Origin: DAOUCP01 sp034432155
GTDB taxonomy: Bacteria; Chloroflexota; Anaerolineae; Epilineales; Epilineaceae
Reading direction: 5' to 3'
Length of the DNA stretch: 15,315 bases
Assembly: GCA_034432155.1 (NCBI GenBank)
Contig: DAOUCP010000101.1
Location: forward strand, 1-15,315
Shown: piece after piece, positions 6,657-13,498 of the stretch
Layout of the letters: each line of letters starts with the position of its first letter
Position numbering within the stretch: position 1 is the first letter of the stretch
The notes under the pieces: generated by a model
Told to the model about the DNA's origin: nothing
Seen by the model: the letters and a program-made list of their open reading frames with translations, nothing else
The model's database searches: none
Program-made: the position numbers and the translations under genes

Positions 6657-9025
6657 CGTGTTCCCTCCCTTCGGAACGGATCCGCCGGCCAGCCCTCGAA
6701 CGCCGGCAGCGCGAACCATCCGGCTAGTGCCGCTTGGCTCGGAGCGAGGTAGCGCCGGAACCAGTCGACTTGGAGTTGGGCTGCGAATCGCTGGCCCAGG
6801 GCGCCCTCGGGGTCGCCCTCGCTTTCGGCGAGACCGTGGCCATAGCCGACCGCTCGCAGGAACCGCACCGGTGTGCCGTTGGCGGCCACCTGGTCGTGGA
6901 TGTTCGTGATGAGCTCGTAGGGCAAGAAGTCCTCGGTGCCATGGAACAGGAGCAACGGACTGCGCACGCGTTGCACCTGATAGGCTGGCGAATCGCGCAC
7001 GAACTCGTCCGGATCGCCGGTCGCCGATTGTCCCATGAGGTAGCCCAGCAGGGGAGACCAGCCGAAGTTCCACTCGTACAGCAGGTCACTGAAGGTGCAC
7101 TGGCTGTTGCCCGCCGCGTAGAGATCGGGATACGTCACGAGACTCTGCAACGTGAAGTAGCCGCCGTAGGAACAGCCGGTGACCCCGACCGAACGCCGAT
7201 CGACGATGCCCTGCGCGATCAGGTGCTCGATGCCCTCCTTGACGTCGGCGATATCGCGCTGGCCGTAGTTCGTGCCGTCGGCCATGTCGGAATAGAACTG
7301 GGCGCCGTTCGACACCCGCCCCGAGGCATTGACCAGGAAGACCGGGATCCCGAAGTTGGGCAAGAGCGAATAGGGGTTCTCGACGTTGACGCCCCACTCG
7401 TTGAACATCTGCCCGCCCGGCCCTCCCTCCTGCCAGACAACCACCGGTCGAGGCTGGGGCGGCGGGAAGGGCTCCGCGTCCGGATACACGTAGATGCCGG
7501 TCACCTCGTAGCCGTGCGATGTCTGGTAGGTGACCGGAGCAAACCGGATGTGGCTAGCCTGCCGCGGGATGGCGTTCACATCACTCAGGCGCTGGGAGGT
7601 GCCTTCCAGGTCGGCCACATCGCCGACGTACAACTCCGGTGGCTGGGTCACATCCAGCATGGTGTACACCAGGCGATCGCCCGCAAAGGCGGCCGCCGCG
7701 ATCACCCTTGGCCCGCGGTGGACCGGCTGTGCCAGGCGGCCCTCATCGCGAAGGTCCACCACGTACAGGCTCCGCCACAGGTTCTCGGCAACGGTCAGCG
7801 CCAGCCGCGAGCCGCCGATCGGCGTCAACGACGTCGCCGGACCACCGTAGTACGGCACGTTCCACTCGAGATCGCCCAGGTACTCGCCACTCGGATCAAA
7901 CGCCAGGAAGCGGACACCGCTCGTGTACTCGTAGACCGGATGGGCCCGCCCTGCCAGCATGCTGGGCTCGGCCGCGCGCACCACAAGCCGCCGACCGTCA
8001 TCGCTCCAGAAGAGCGAAGTGAACTTGGGCGCCGGAGCTGTCGGCGAGCCTACGTCCGCATTGGCGATCGAGCGCTGTTGCCCGCGATCCAGGTCCACGA
8101 GCTCCAGGCTGCGTTCGGTGATCCAGCGGTTGGCCGCCGGATCGATCCGCCCCAATGCTTCGCGGGTATTCCAATAGCTGAGGGGCATACCGCCGCCGCG
8201 ATAGGGACGGCCGCCGACCCGATCCCCCGCCCAAGGCAAGCTGGCTGCCGCCAGGTATGCCACCTGGCTGGTCCCCGGCTGCGACCGCATGGTGGACAAC
8301 GAGAGGTACAGATCGTAGCCCGCAGGCACGGCGGTTACCCTCGTCGGCGTGCCGTCGGCGAGAGCAATCGCCAGGATCTCTTCCTGGGTCTGGGCCGTCC
8401 AGACGACCTCGGATCGCGGCCTGGGCCAGATCAAGGCCTGCGGCGCCAACGGGTCCGCACCCCGCATGGTCGGCCGCTCGAACTCGAACAGCGGCTGGGC
8501 CACCGTCTGCGTATAGGCGAGAAGGTGCAGGCTGCCGTCTGCCTTTTTCAGAAGGGGACCGCCGAAGGGCTGAATGCGCTTGCCAGGCGGCGGCTGGGGC
8601 AGCGGAAGCGGCTCCGGGGTCAGTTGGCCCGTACCAGCATCGAGGGTCAGCTTCACGTAGCCACCGGAGGTGAAATCGAGGGCCACGGCGAGGGCCCGTT
8701 GGTCATCCAGCCAAAGCCAAGGCGTCAGCCCCGCCCAGTTGTCGGCCGGGACAGGCCGGAAGGTGCGTGCTGGGATGTCCAGGATCTGGTACGTGTCGGC
8801 CAGGTAGGTCAGGATGTACCTGCCGTTGGGGCTGGCCACCGAGGCTAGGCCCACCGACTTGGTGTCGATGAGAGCGGCATAGCGCTCAAGTTCCTCGGGC
8901 GAGAGAATCGTCGGCACCTCGTCCGCTCGCGGATCGAAGTCGATCACCTCGGCGTGGGCCGGTCGTGAACCGGCGAGGGCGAGACCGGCGGCAAGGGACA
9001 GCACGAAGCACAGCCGCGTCCGCAT
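6653..9025 (-). CDS. Secreted S9 family (prolyl oligopeptidase-type) serine peptidase, upstream copy
   Basis: A 790-residue paralogue of the next gene. It begins with a signal peptide (MRTRLCFVLSLAAGLALAG, cleavage after AHA), followed by EVIDFDPRADEVPTIL, which parallels EVVRFDPDHDAVPSLL of the other copy. A propeller-like domain (SPNGRYIL, WSDDGRRLVV) precedes the alpha/beta hydrolase with GGPGGQMFNEW, nucleophile elbow GCSYGG (Ser619), Asp699 in HGTEDFLP and His730 in GYGHGL. The triad is complete. The ATG at 9025 has AGGAGG five bases upstream, an excellent site. It is first in a two-gene unit; its TGA overlaps the ATG of the second copy by four bases. The shared fold along the whole length points to tandem duplication followed by divergence, mostly in the propeller. 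Probable role: degradation of peptides in the envelope or medium for nutrition. Confidence 0.92.
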   Translation of the reverse strand: MRTRLCFVLSLAAGLALAGSRPAHAEVIDFDPRADEVPTILSPEELERYAALIDTKSVGLASVASPNGRYILTYLADTYQILDIPARTFRPVPADNWAGLTPWLWLDDQRALAVALDFTSGGYVKLTLDAGTGQLTPEPLPLPQPPPGKRIQPFGGPLLKKADGSLHLLAYTQTVAQPLFEFERPTMRGADPLAPQALIWPRPRSEVVWTAQTQEEILAIALADGTPTRVTAVPAGYDLYLSLSTMRSQPGTSQVAYLAAASLPWAGDRVGGRPYRGGGMPLSYWNTREALGRIDPAANRWITERSLELVDLDRGQQRSIANADVGSPTAPAPKFTSLFWSDDGRRLVVRAAEPSMLAGRAHPVYEYTSGVRFLAFDPSGEYLGDLEWNVPYYGGPATSLTPIGGSRLALTVAENLWRSLYVVDLRDEGRLAQPVHRGPRVIAAAAFAGDRLVYTMLDVTQPPELYVGDVADLEGTSQRLSDVNAIPRQASHIRFAPVTYQTSHGYEVTGIYVYPDAEPFPPPQPRPVVVWQEGGPGGQMFNEWGVNVENPYSLLPNFGIPVFLVNASGRVSNGAQFYSDMADGTNYGQRDIADVKEGIEHLIAQGIVDRRSVGVTGCSYGGYFTLQSLVTYPDLYAAGNSQCTFSDLLYEWNFGWSPLLGYLMGQSATGDPDEFVRDSPAYQVQRVRSPLLLFHGTEDFLPYELITNIHDQVAANGTPVRFLRAVGYGHGLAESEGDPEGALGQRFAAQLQVDWFRRYLAPSQAALAGWFALPAFEGWPADPFRREGTR

Positions 9026-9030
9026 GGACA

Positions 9031-9036
9031 CCTCCT
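9031..9036 (-). promoter_or_regulatory. Strong ribosome binding site of the upstream S9 peptidase
   Basis: AGGAGG on the minus strand, five bases before the ATG at 9025. It fixes the start against longer in-frame readings back to 9562, which lie inside the MFS gene on the other strand. Confidence 0.8.
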
Positions 9037-9156
9037 GTTCTGTGGCTACAACGGGACGGGCGAGAGCCAGGCGGCCTTCGCTGCGCTCTGGCGGGAGGGT
9101 CGGGCCGGAACCGTCAGGGCACCCCCGATTCCGACGAGGCCAGTGCGCCGGGCGAG

Positions 9157-9185
9157 AGCATAGCGCCACCGGCCTGGTGCGGCAA
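9157..9185 (-). promoter_or_regulatory. Candidate promoter for the S9 peptidase pair
   Basis: On the minus strand TTGCCG (9185-9180) and TATGCT (9162-9157) are separated by 17 bases, a sigma70-like arrangement with four of six matches in each box. It would give a leader of about 125 bases. Support is positional only. Confidence 0.35.
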
Positions 9186-9204
9186 GGATGCACGGTTGGG
9201 GAAG

Positions 9205-9259
9205 CGCCTGGCACCCGCTCCTTCGCCTGGCACGCGCTTTTTCGCCAGGCCCGCTTCGG
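9205..9259 (+). repeat. 19-bp direct tandem repeats, three copies, in the divergent promoter region
   Basis: Copy 1 is CGCCTGGCACCCGCTCCTT (9205-9223), copy 2 is CGCCTGGCACGCGCTTTTT (9224-9242), differing at three positions, and a shorter degenerate copy starts CGCCAGGCCCGCTT at 9243. The array ends about 14 bases before the TACAAT box of the MFS gene. GCCTGGC of copy 2 and GCCAGGC of copy 3 also form an inverted repeat. The location at about -80 to -25 suggests a regulator operator for the MFS gene and perhaps the divergent peptidases. Confidence 0.6.
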
Positions 9260-9272
9260 CGGCGCGAGGCGG

Positions 9273-9278
9273 TACAAT
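9273..9278 (+). promoter_or_regulatory. -10 box (TACAAT) of the MFS gene
   Basis: TACAAT matches five of six bases of the consensus and ends 14 bases before the ATG at 9293, so the expected transcript start is about 7 bases from the start codon. No good -35 is visible at 16-18 bases; the tandem repeats occupy that place, which would fit an activator-dependent promoter. Confidence 0.5.
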
Positions 9279-9292
9279 TGCCACCGTTTGCC

Positions 9293-10522
9293 ATGACCCT
9301 TGCCTCGCCGGCCCTCGCGCGCACCTTCGCCGCCCTGCGTTCGCCCAACTACCGACTCTGGTTTGTCGGCCAGCTCGTCTCCTTGGTCGGCTCGTGGATG
9401 CAGACGACAGCCCAGGGCTACCTCGTCTTTGAGCTGACCCGATCGACTTCCTACCTTGGTTATGTCGGCTTTGCCGCCGGCGTGCCGTCCTGGCTGTTCA
9501 TGCTCCTGGGCGGCGTCGTCGCCGACCGCCTGCCCCGACGAACGGTGCTCATCCTCACCCAAACGGCCATGATGCTACTCGCCCTGCTCTTGGCAGCCTT
9601 GGTCGCCACTGGTCACATCCTCCCCTGGCACATCGTCGCTCTCGCCTTGGCGCTCGGTGTGGCCACCGCCTTCGACGCTCCCGCCCGACAGTCGTTCGTG
9701 GTCGAGCTCGTAGCGCGCGAGGATCTCACCAACGCCATTGCCCTCAACTCGACGATGTTCAACAGTGCTGTGGTCCTGGGCCCGGCCATCGGTGCCCTCG
9801 TCTACGCCGCCGTTGGCCCGGCGTGGTGCTTCGCCCTGAACGCTCTCTCGTTCCTAGCGGTGATAGCCGCCCTGGCGCGCATGAACGTGCCTGCGCCGCA
9901 GACGCCGCCGGCCGCTGACTCGGCGCTCCGCCTGGTGCGCACCGGGCTTCGTCACACGGCGCAGGATCGCACCATCCGCACCCTGATAGCCACCCTCGGA
10001 CTCATGAGCTTTTTGGGCATCGGCCTGCTGGCACTCCTGCCTGCCTGGTCGGTGAACGTCCTGGGCGGCGACGTCCGCACCAACGGTCTGTTGCTCTCAG
10101 CCCGCGGCGTCGGCGCCCTCGTGGGGTCCCTCATGATCGCCTACCTGGCCCACCACACGCGACGGGGGCAGATCTGGACGCTCGGCAGCCTCCTGATGCC
10201 GGTAGCCCTGCTGGTGTTCGGGTTCTCGCGCTGGCTGCCCCTGTCCGTTGCGGCCATGGTCGGGGTGGGTTGCTGCTTCATGATGCTGGCCAATACCGCC
10301 AACGCCTTGGTGCAGTCCATTGTGTCCGATGCCTTGCGGGGGCGGGTGATGAGTGTCTTCACCCTGGTGTTCTTCGGCGCCATGCCGCTGGGCTCGCTCT
10401 TGACCGGCCAGACTGCGGCCTGGATCGGCGTGACCGAGACGGTGCTCCTGAACAGCGGTCTTCTGGCCATCGTGGCCGCTTACGTCTACCTTCGGCTGCC
10501 GTTCGTGCAAGCGCTCGAGTAA
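9293..10522 (+). CDS. MFS transporter, EntS-like exporter (MFS_3 family)
   Basis: A 409-residue major facilitator protein with about twelve hydrophobic helices. The start (RSPNYRLWFVGQLVSLVGSW, then MQTTAQGYLVFELT) is typical of the enterobactin-exporter-like branch (MFS_3): F/W-x-G-Q-x-S-x-x-G-x-W-x-Q. Motif A is GGVVADRLPRR between helices 2 and 3, and DAPARQSFVVELV with NAIALNS, also family hallmarks, follow helix 4. Known relatives export siderophores, drugs or metabolites by proton antiport; the substrate here is unknown. The ATG at 9293 is chosen because the helix 1 region starts just after it; the ATG at 9188 lies upstream of the -10 box and adds residues unlike the family. There is no Shine-Dalgarno sequence, and the leader is very short. 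It ends 123 bases before the convergent NTPase stop; that gap contains only weak 5-bp hairpins. Confidence 0.9.
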   Translation: MTLASPALARTFAALRSPNYRLWFVGQLVSLVGSWMQTTAQGYLVFELTRSTSYLGYVGFAAGVPSWLFMLLGGVVADRLPRRTVLILTQTAMMLLALLLAALVATGHILPWHIVALALALGVATAFDAPARQSFVVELVAREDLTNAIALNSTMFNSAVVLGPAIGALVYAAVGPAWCFALNALSFLAVIAALARMNVPAPQTPPAADSALRLVRTGLRHTAQDRTIRTLIATLGLMSFLGIGLLALLPAWSVNVLGGDVRTNGLLLSARGVGALVGSLMIAYLAHHTRRGQIWTLGSLLMPVALLVFGFSRWLPLSVAAMVGVGCCFMMLANTANALVQSIVSDALRGRVMSVFTLVFFGAMPLGSLLTGQTAAWIGVTETVLLNSGLLAIVAAYVYLRLPFVQALE

Positions 10523-10645
10523 CGTGCGTCCCTCGCCGGGACCTGCAGTCCACCGCTACCGGGGGCCGGACGCTCCCGCTGCCGCCAGCGCCTGCGACCG
10601 GCGACGGCGATGGCGGGCCACGGACGAGGGCTACCAGCGGCGAAG

Positions 10646-11185
10646 CTAGCGGGGCACCGATTCGGCGGGGACCGACCAGACCCACGCCTGGCCGATTCCG
10701 AAGGTAGCCTGGACCGCCGGAACCAGGCCACTCCGGACCACCAGCACCGGCAGCGCCGAGCCTGCCAAGGCAGCGACCACAGCGGCATGATGCCCTCCGC
10801 CGCCCAGCTCGGCCGGCCCCACTTCATCGACCAGGACCACCTGCGCCTCGTGGGCAGCTTGTCGAATCGCTTGGTCGGCCAGCGCCAGGCCGGCCGGGCG
10901 AAGGTAGTACCTGCCGATCCGCTGGCCGGGGGGCCAGAGGCGCGCCAGAATGGCGCGCCGAGGGGTGGCCACATCCAGCACATCGTAGCCGAGGGTGACT
11001 CCGGCAACCATGACCCGCGGGGCAAGGATGCCGCCGACGCGGTAGCCCTCGCCACGCAGGCTGGCCGCCAGCCTGGCGAGGGCCGTCGTCTTGCCCTGGC
11101 CAACGGCAGCGGTGACCAGGATGGCTTCGCCGGGAACGCGGCTCGCCACGTGCAAGCGCGTGTAGTCCCGCAGAGAGTCGATCAC
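10646..11185 (-). CDS. THEP1-like nucleoside-triphosphatase (NTPase_1 family)
   Basis: A 179-residue P-loop protein. It resembles the THEP1/DUF265 NTPase family in length and order: strand EAILVTAAVGQGKTTAL at the N-terminus, an RVGGILAPRV segment after the first helix (THEP1 proteins have a similar V-G-G-x-x-x-x-E/P-V stretch), and Walker B VVLVDEVGPAEL (D120, E121), close to the family's VIDEIGPMEL. The first glycine of the Walker A motif is Ala26; G31-K32-T33 are kept. Members hydrolyse ATP, GTP and other NTPs, with no settled role; the class also includes MobB-like proteins. The start is a GTG at 11185 with AAGGGGG nine bases upstream; an ATG at 11190 is out of frame. It is transcribed away from the adenosine-specific kinase, with which it shares a 209-base intergenic region. 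Family call good, function uncertain. Confidence 0.75.
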   Translation of the reverse strand: MIDSLRDYTRLHVASRVPGEAILVTAAVGQGKTTALARLAASLRGEGYRVGGILAPRVMVAGVTLGYDVLDVATPRRAILARLWPPGQRIGRYYLRPAGLALADQAIRQAAHEAQVVLVDEVGPAELGGGGHHAAVVAALAGSALPVLVVRSGLVPAVQATFGIGQAWVWSVPAESVPR

Positions 11186-11227
11186 CGCATGCTACCCCCT
11201 TGGCGCCACCAGGTGGCCGGTGCGCCA

Positions 11228-11236
11228 TGGTATGAT
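11228..11236 (+). promoter_or_regulatory. Extended -10 promoter element for the adenosine-specific kinase
   Basis: TGG followed by TATGAT, an extended -10 (TGn) with five of six matches in the hexamer. The transcript would start near 11243, leaving a leader of about 150 bases before the GTG at 11395. No clear -35 is present, which extended -10 promoters tolerate. Confidence 0.45.
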
Positions 11237-11248
11237 TGGCTCGCGCCG

Positions 11249-11359
11249 TCGCCTGGCCCGCAGCGGCGCGCGCCGCCATCGCCCGGCGAGGCGCGGAGGT
11301 TCCTTGGCAGCCGAAAGCGGCTGCCACCCCAGGGGCGTGACGCCGGGGCGGCCAGGCGA
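11249..11359 (+). ncRNA. Predicted structured 5' leader of the adenosine-specific kinase gene, unknown class
   Basis: Outer stem TCGCCTGGCC (11249-11258) pairs perfectly with GGCCAGGCGA (11350-11359), 10 bp. Inside are a GC palindrome (11263-11276), a 4-bp stem (11280-11283 with 11290-11293), a perfect 9-bp hairpin with an AAAG loop (11305-11326), and directly beside it CCCC-AGG-GGCG-TGA-CGCC-GGGG (11327-11348). This is a multibranch shape as in a riboswitch or other cis-acting RNA, placed between promoter and ribosome binding site. I do not recognise the class, and high GC makes chance stems common. Confidence 0.4.
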
Positions 11360-11380
11360 GCGACCCGCGGTCGCCAAATC

Positions 11381-11388
11381 GGAGGAGG
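11381..11388 (+). promoter_or_regulatory. Ribosome binding site that selects the GTG start of the adenosine-specific kinase
   Basis: GGAGGAGG ends six bases before the GTG at 11395. An ATG at 11390 is only one base from the site and would read a nine-residue peptide to a TAG at 11419, so the GTG is the real start. Confidence 0.8.
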
Positions 11389-11394
11389 CATGAC

Positions 11395-11880
11395 GTGGAA
11401 ATCGTCACCGTACCGGTAGGCAAGCCAGAAGACGTTAATATCATCCTTGGCATGAGCCATTTCATCAAGACCGTCGAAGATTTGCACGAGGCGCTGGTCG
11501 GTACGGTGCCAGGCATTCGGTTCGGGCTCGCCTTCTGTGAGGCCTCGGGACCGTGCCTGGTGCGTTGGTCTGGCACCGATGAAGCCATGATCGCGTTGGC
11601 GCGCCAAACGGCGCTGGCCATTGGTGCCGGCCACAGCTTCGTAATCTGCCTCGCCCGTGGCTATTTCCCCGTCAACGTCCTCAACGCGGTGAAAGCGGTG
11701 CCCGAGGTGTGTCGAGTGTTCTGCGCGACCGCCAATCCCATCGAGGTCGTCGTCGCCAGCTCGGAGCTGGGTCGGGGCATTCTGGGCGTCATCGATGGCC
11801 AGTCGCCCAAGGGCGTCGAGGCCGACGAGGACGTGGCCGCGCGCAAGGCATTCCTCCGCACCATCGGCTACAAGCTCTAG
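11395..11880 (+). CDS. Adenosine-specific kinase family protein
   Basis: A 161-residue protein matching the adenosine-specific kinase family (Pfam Adenosine_kin) in length and motifs: an N-terminal EIVTVPVGKPEDVNIILGMSH, then IKTVEDLHEALV, FGLAFCEASGPCLVRWSG, GHSFVICL near the middle, and VFCATANPIEVVV followed by GRGILGVIDG toward the end. The family is small, occurs mostly in archaea and thermophilic bacteria, and is named from a crystal structure and binding data for an archaeal member; its cellular role is poorly known. Soluble, no signal peptide. It starts with GTG, supported by the upstream GGAGGAGG. It ends 15 bases from the convergent pentapeptide-repeat gene, so no room for a separate terminator exists. 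Regulation may involve the structured leader. I am confident of the family, not of the reaction in this organism. Confidence 0.9.
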   Translation: MEIVTVPVGKPEDVNIILGMSHFIKTVEDLHEALVGTVPGIRFGLAFCEASGPCLVRWSGTDEAMIALARQTALAIGAGHSFVICLARGYFPVNVLNAVKAVPEVCRVFCATANPIEVVVASSELGRGILGVIDGQSPKGVEADEDVAARKAFLRTIGYKL

Positions 11881-11895
11881 CGGGGCGTCTGGGCG

Positions 11896-13251
11896 TCAGC
11901 AGCGCCGCAAACGCGTGGTGGCGACCGCGCCCAGCGCGCCCAGGAGCACCAGGCCCAGCGCGCCCTCCACGAGCGCCGCCAGCCGAACCAGAGCGCTACC
12001 GCACGTCAGCGGATGCGGTTCCAGCGGCGTCATCGCGGCCGCAGAGTAGTGCAGGGCATCGATCACGTCTGCCGGCAGACCGTCGGGGCCGACGACGGCT
12101 CCGGACAGCAGGTACAGCAGGGCACTGGCGGACCACAGAAGCGCCAGCGTGGCGACCAAGCGCCGCAGGCTCGTTCCATAGCCGGTCAGCCACTCGGCGA
12201 GGCGGCCCACACACCACAGCGTGCCATGCCAAGCCAAGAACGTTGCCCGGGGAAGCGTCCGCCGCCCGAGGAGGCGGACGCGCCGAACAGCGGGTGACAG
12301 CGCGACCACTGGATCGGAAGGGCGGCCGGCGGGCCTCGCGGTGTCCGCCGAGGACGGCTCGGAGCTCGCCGCATCCCTTCCCGTTTCGCCGGCCAAGTAG
12401 CTTTCGCCCGTGACCGCGTCGACGGCAGACAATGGCCGATGCGGGTTCGGTGAGGCCGGGGCGGCCCAACCACGGTAGTAGACAACGGCATTTCGCGGCC
12501 GGTGCGACTCGGTGGCCATGCGCCAAGCCTGGTAGCGAGCCCAGTCGGCATCCTCGTGGCGCGCCAGGGCGACGAATGCCTGACTCAGTTGCAGGTAGGT
12601 CGTGCGGGCGGCAGCCAGGTCGGCGCACTCCTCGCCGATCCCCCGCCGAATGTGGTGTCGGGTGAGGGCGGTGCGAGCGAAGCGGGCATGCTGGAGGAAG
12701 GCGTAACTGAAGTCGGTGGCCGCCGTCAGGTGCGCACCGGACAGGTCGACAAAGACCAGGCTGGCCCCCTCGAACTGCGCGCCGTCCAGGTCGGCATCGC
12801 ACAGCCGCGCGCCATCCAAGCGTGCCCAGCGAAAATCCGCCGCCCGCAACAACGCGCCGCGCAGCACCGCCATCGGCAACAGGGCCTCGCGAAAGTCGGC
12901 GTGGCTGGCGGTCGACTCGGAAAGATCGGCGGTGAGCAGGCAGGCCCCTCGCAGATCGGCAAAGCTCAGATCCGCCCGAGCGAGCATGGCTCCGCTGAGA
13001 TTGGCCCCCCGCAGGTCGGCTTCCGACAGATCCGTCAGCCGCAGATCGGCACCCGAGAGAATGGCACCCTCGAGACAGGCTCCGCGGAGCCGAAAGCCGC
13101 GCAGCACTGCGCCCGCAAGGCGGGCCGCCCGAAGGTCGACACCCGAGAGGTCGCGCGGCGCCCGCGGCGTGGCGGCGTTGGCCGGTAGGTCACGCACCGG
13201 CAAGGGGCCCCAGGCCAACGGGTCGTCGGTCTCCGCGCGCTCGCACACCAC
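11896..13251 (-). CDS. Pentapeptide-repeat protein with C-terminal two-helix channel-like module
   Basis: A 451-residue protein. Residues about 34-190 are some thirty A(D/N)LxG pentapeptide repeats (for example DLSEADLRGANLSGAMLARA), which fold as a right-handed beta-helix. Next comes an amphipathic helix, AARTTYLQLSQAFVALARHE with DADWARYQAWRMATE, as found in pentapeptide proteins that end in an ion-channel domain. A low-complexity linker then leads to TM1 (LVATLALLWSASALLYLLSG), a pore-loop-like stretch DALHYSAAAMTPLEPHPLTC and TM2 (LVRLAALVEGALGLVLLGAL). In relatives the loop reads TTLGYGD; here that filter is absent. Start: GTG at 13251 (or the adjacent GTG at 13248) with GAGAGG five bases upstream. 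The frame stays open to 13842, but that stretch lies in the promoter and coding region of the M23 gene. Function unknown; membrane-bound, probably a former or altered channel. Confidence 0.8.
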   Translation of the reverse strand: MVCERAETDDPLAWGPLPVRDLPANAATPRAPRDLSGVDLRAARLAGAVLRGFRLRGACLEGAILSGADLRLTDLSEADLRGANLSGAMLARADLSFADLRGACLLTADLSESTASHADFREALLPMAVLRGALLRAADFRWARLDGARLCDADLDGAQFEGASLVFVDLSGAHLTAATDFSYAFLQHARFARTALTRHHIRRGIGEECADLAAARTTYLQLSQAFVALARHEDADWARYQAWRMATESHRPRNAVVYYRGWAAPASPNPHRPLSAVDAVTGESYLAGETGRDAASSEPSSADTARPAGRPSDPVVALSPAVRRVRLLGRRTLPRATFLAWHGTLWCVGRLAEWLTGYGTSLRRLVATLALLWSASALLYLLSGAVVGPDGLPADVIDALHYSAAAMTPLEPHPLTCGSALVRLAALVEGALGLVLLGALGAVATTRLRRC

Positions 13252-13314
13252 TGGTTCCTCTCCCTGCTTCGGCCGGAGAGAGTACTCGGGGCCCCCGCCG
13301 GCTGACAAGCCGTC

Positions 13315-13331
13315 CGCCTGCCAAGCAGGCG
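13315..13331. promoter_or_regulatory. Inverted repeat in the divergent pentapeptide/M23 intergenic region
   Basis: CGCCTGC-CAA-GCAGGCG, a perfect 7-bp stem with a 3-base loop, with an 8-bp palindrome GAGTACTC at 13280-13287 nearer the pentapeptide gene. Both lie in the leader or promoter zone of the minus-strand gene. They could be regulator sites; there is no further evidence. The rest of 13252-13498 shows nothing else I can support. Confidence 0.25.
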
Positions 13332-13481
13332 CGTCTGCCCTACCCCTAGCGGTGTGCGACGCGTTTCGGACCCAAGGAGTGCCTGTGGACAAGGGTGTGG
13401 GTATGTGTTTCGCAACTCCCGAAGCGTCTCGTCGCTCCCACCTCGAGCTTGCCATGGCGGTCGAGGGCCCGCAACTGGGCG

Positions 13482-13490
13482 TGCTATACT
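13482..13490 (+). promoter_or_regulatory. Extended -10 promoter giving a probably leaderless transcript
   Basis: TGC followed by TATACT (13485-13490): an extended -10 with five of six matches. The in-frame GTG at 13499 begins eight bases after the hexamer, where transcription normally starts, so the mRNA would begin at or within a base or two of its start codon. No Shine-Dalgarno sequence is present. Confidence 0.6.
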
Positions 13491-13498
13491 GGCCCGCC

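Noticed and set aside
6734..8848. 704-codon plus-strand open frame antisense to the upstream S9 peptidase
   Set aside because: No recognisable motif, biased composition, no ribosome binding site; its length is explained by high GC and the coding constraint of the opposite strand.
10528..10590. Short hairpins between the convergent MFS and NTPase genes
   Set aside because: Only 5-bp stems without T-runs; not enough to call terminators.
11390..11419. Nine-residue ATG open frame overlapping the adenosine-specific kinase start
   Set aside because: The ATG is one base from GGAGGAGG, too close for initiation; no sign of an attenuator peptide.
12900..13140. Short periodic pattern suggestive of a CRISPR or DNA repeat
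   Set aside because: The roughly 15-base periodicity is the codon trace of the pentapeptide repeats, not a spacer-repeat array.
12716..13498. Upstream in-frame extension of the M23 gene
   Set aside because: It lies opposite the pentapeptide gene and the residues are arginine/serine-rich; the promoter at 13482-13490 and membrane helix place the start at 13499.
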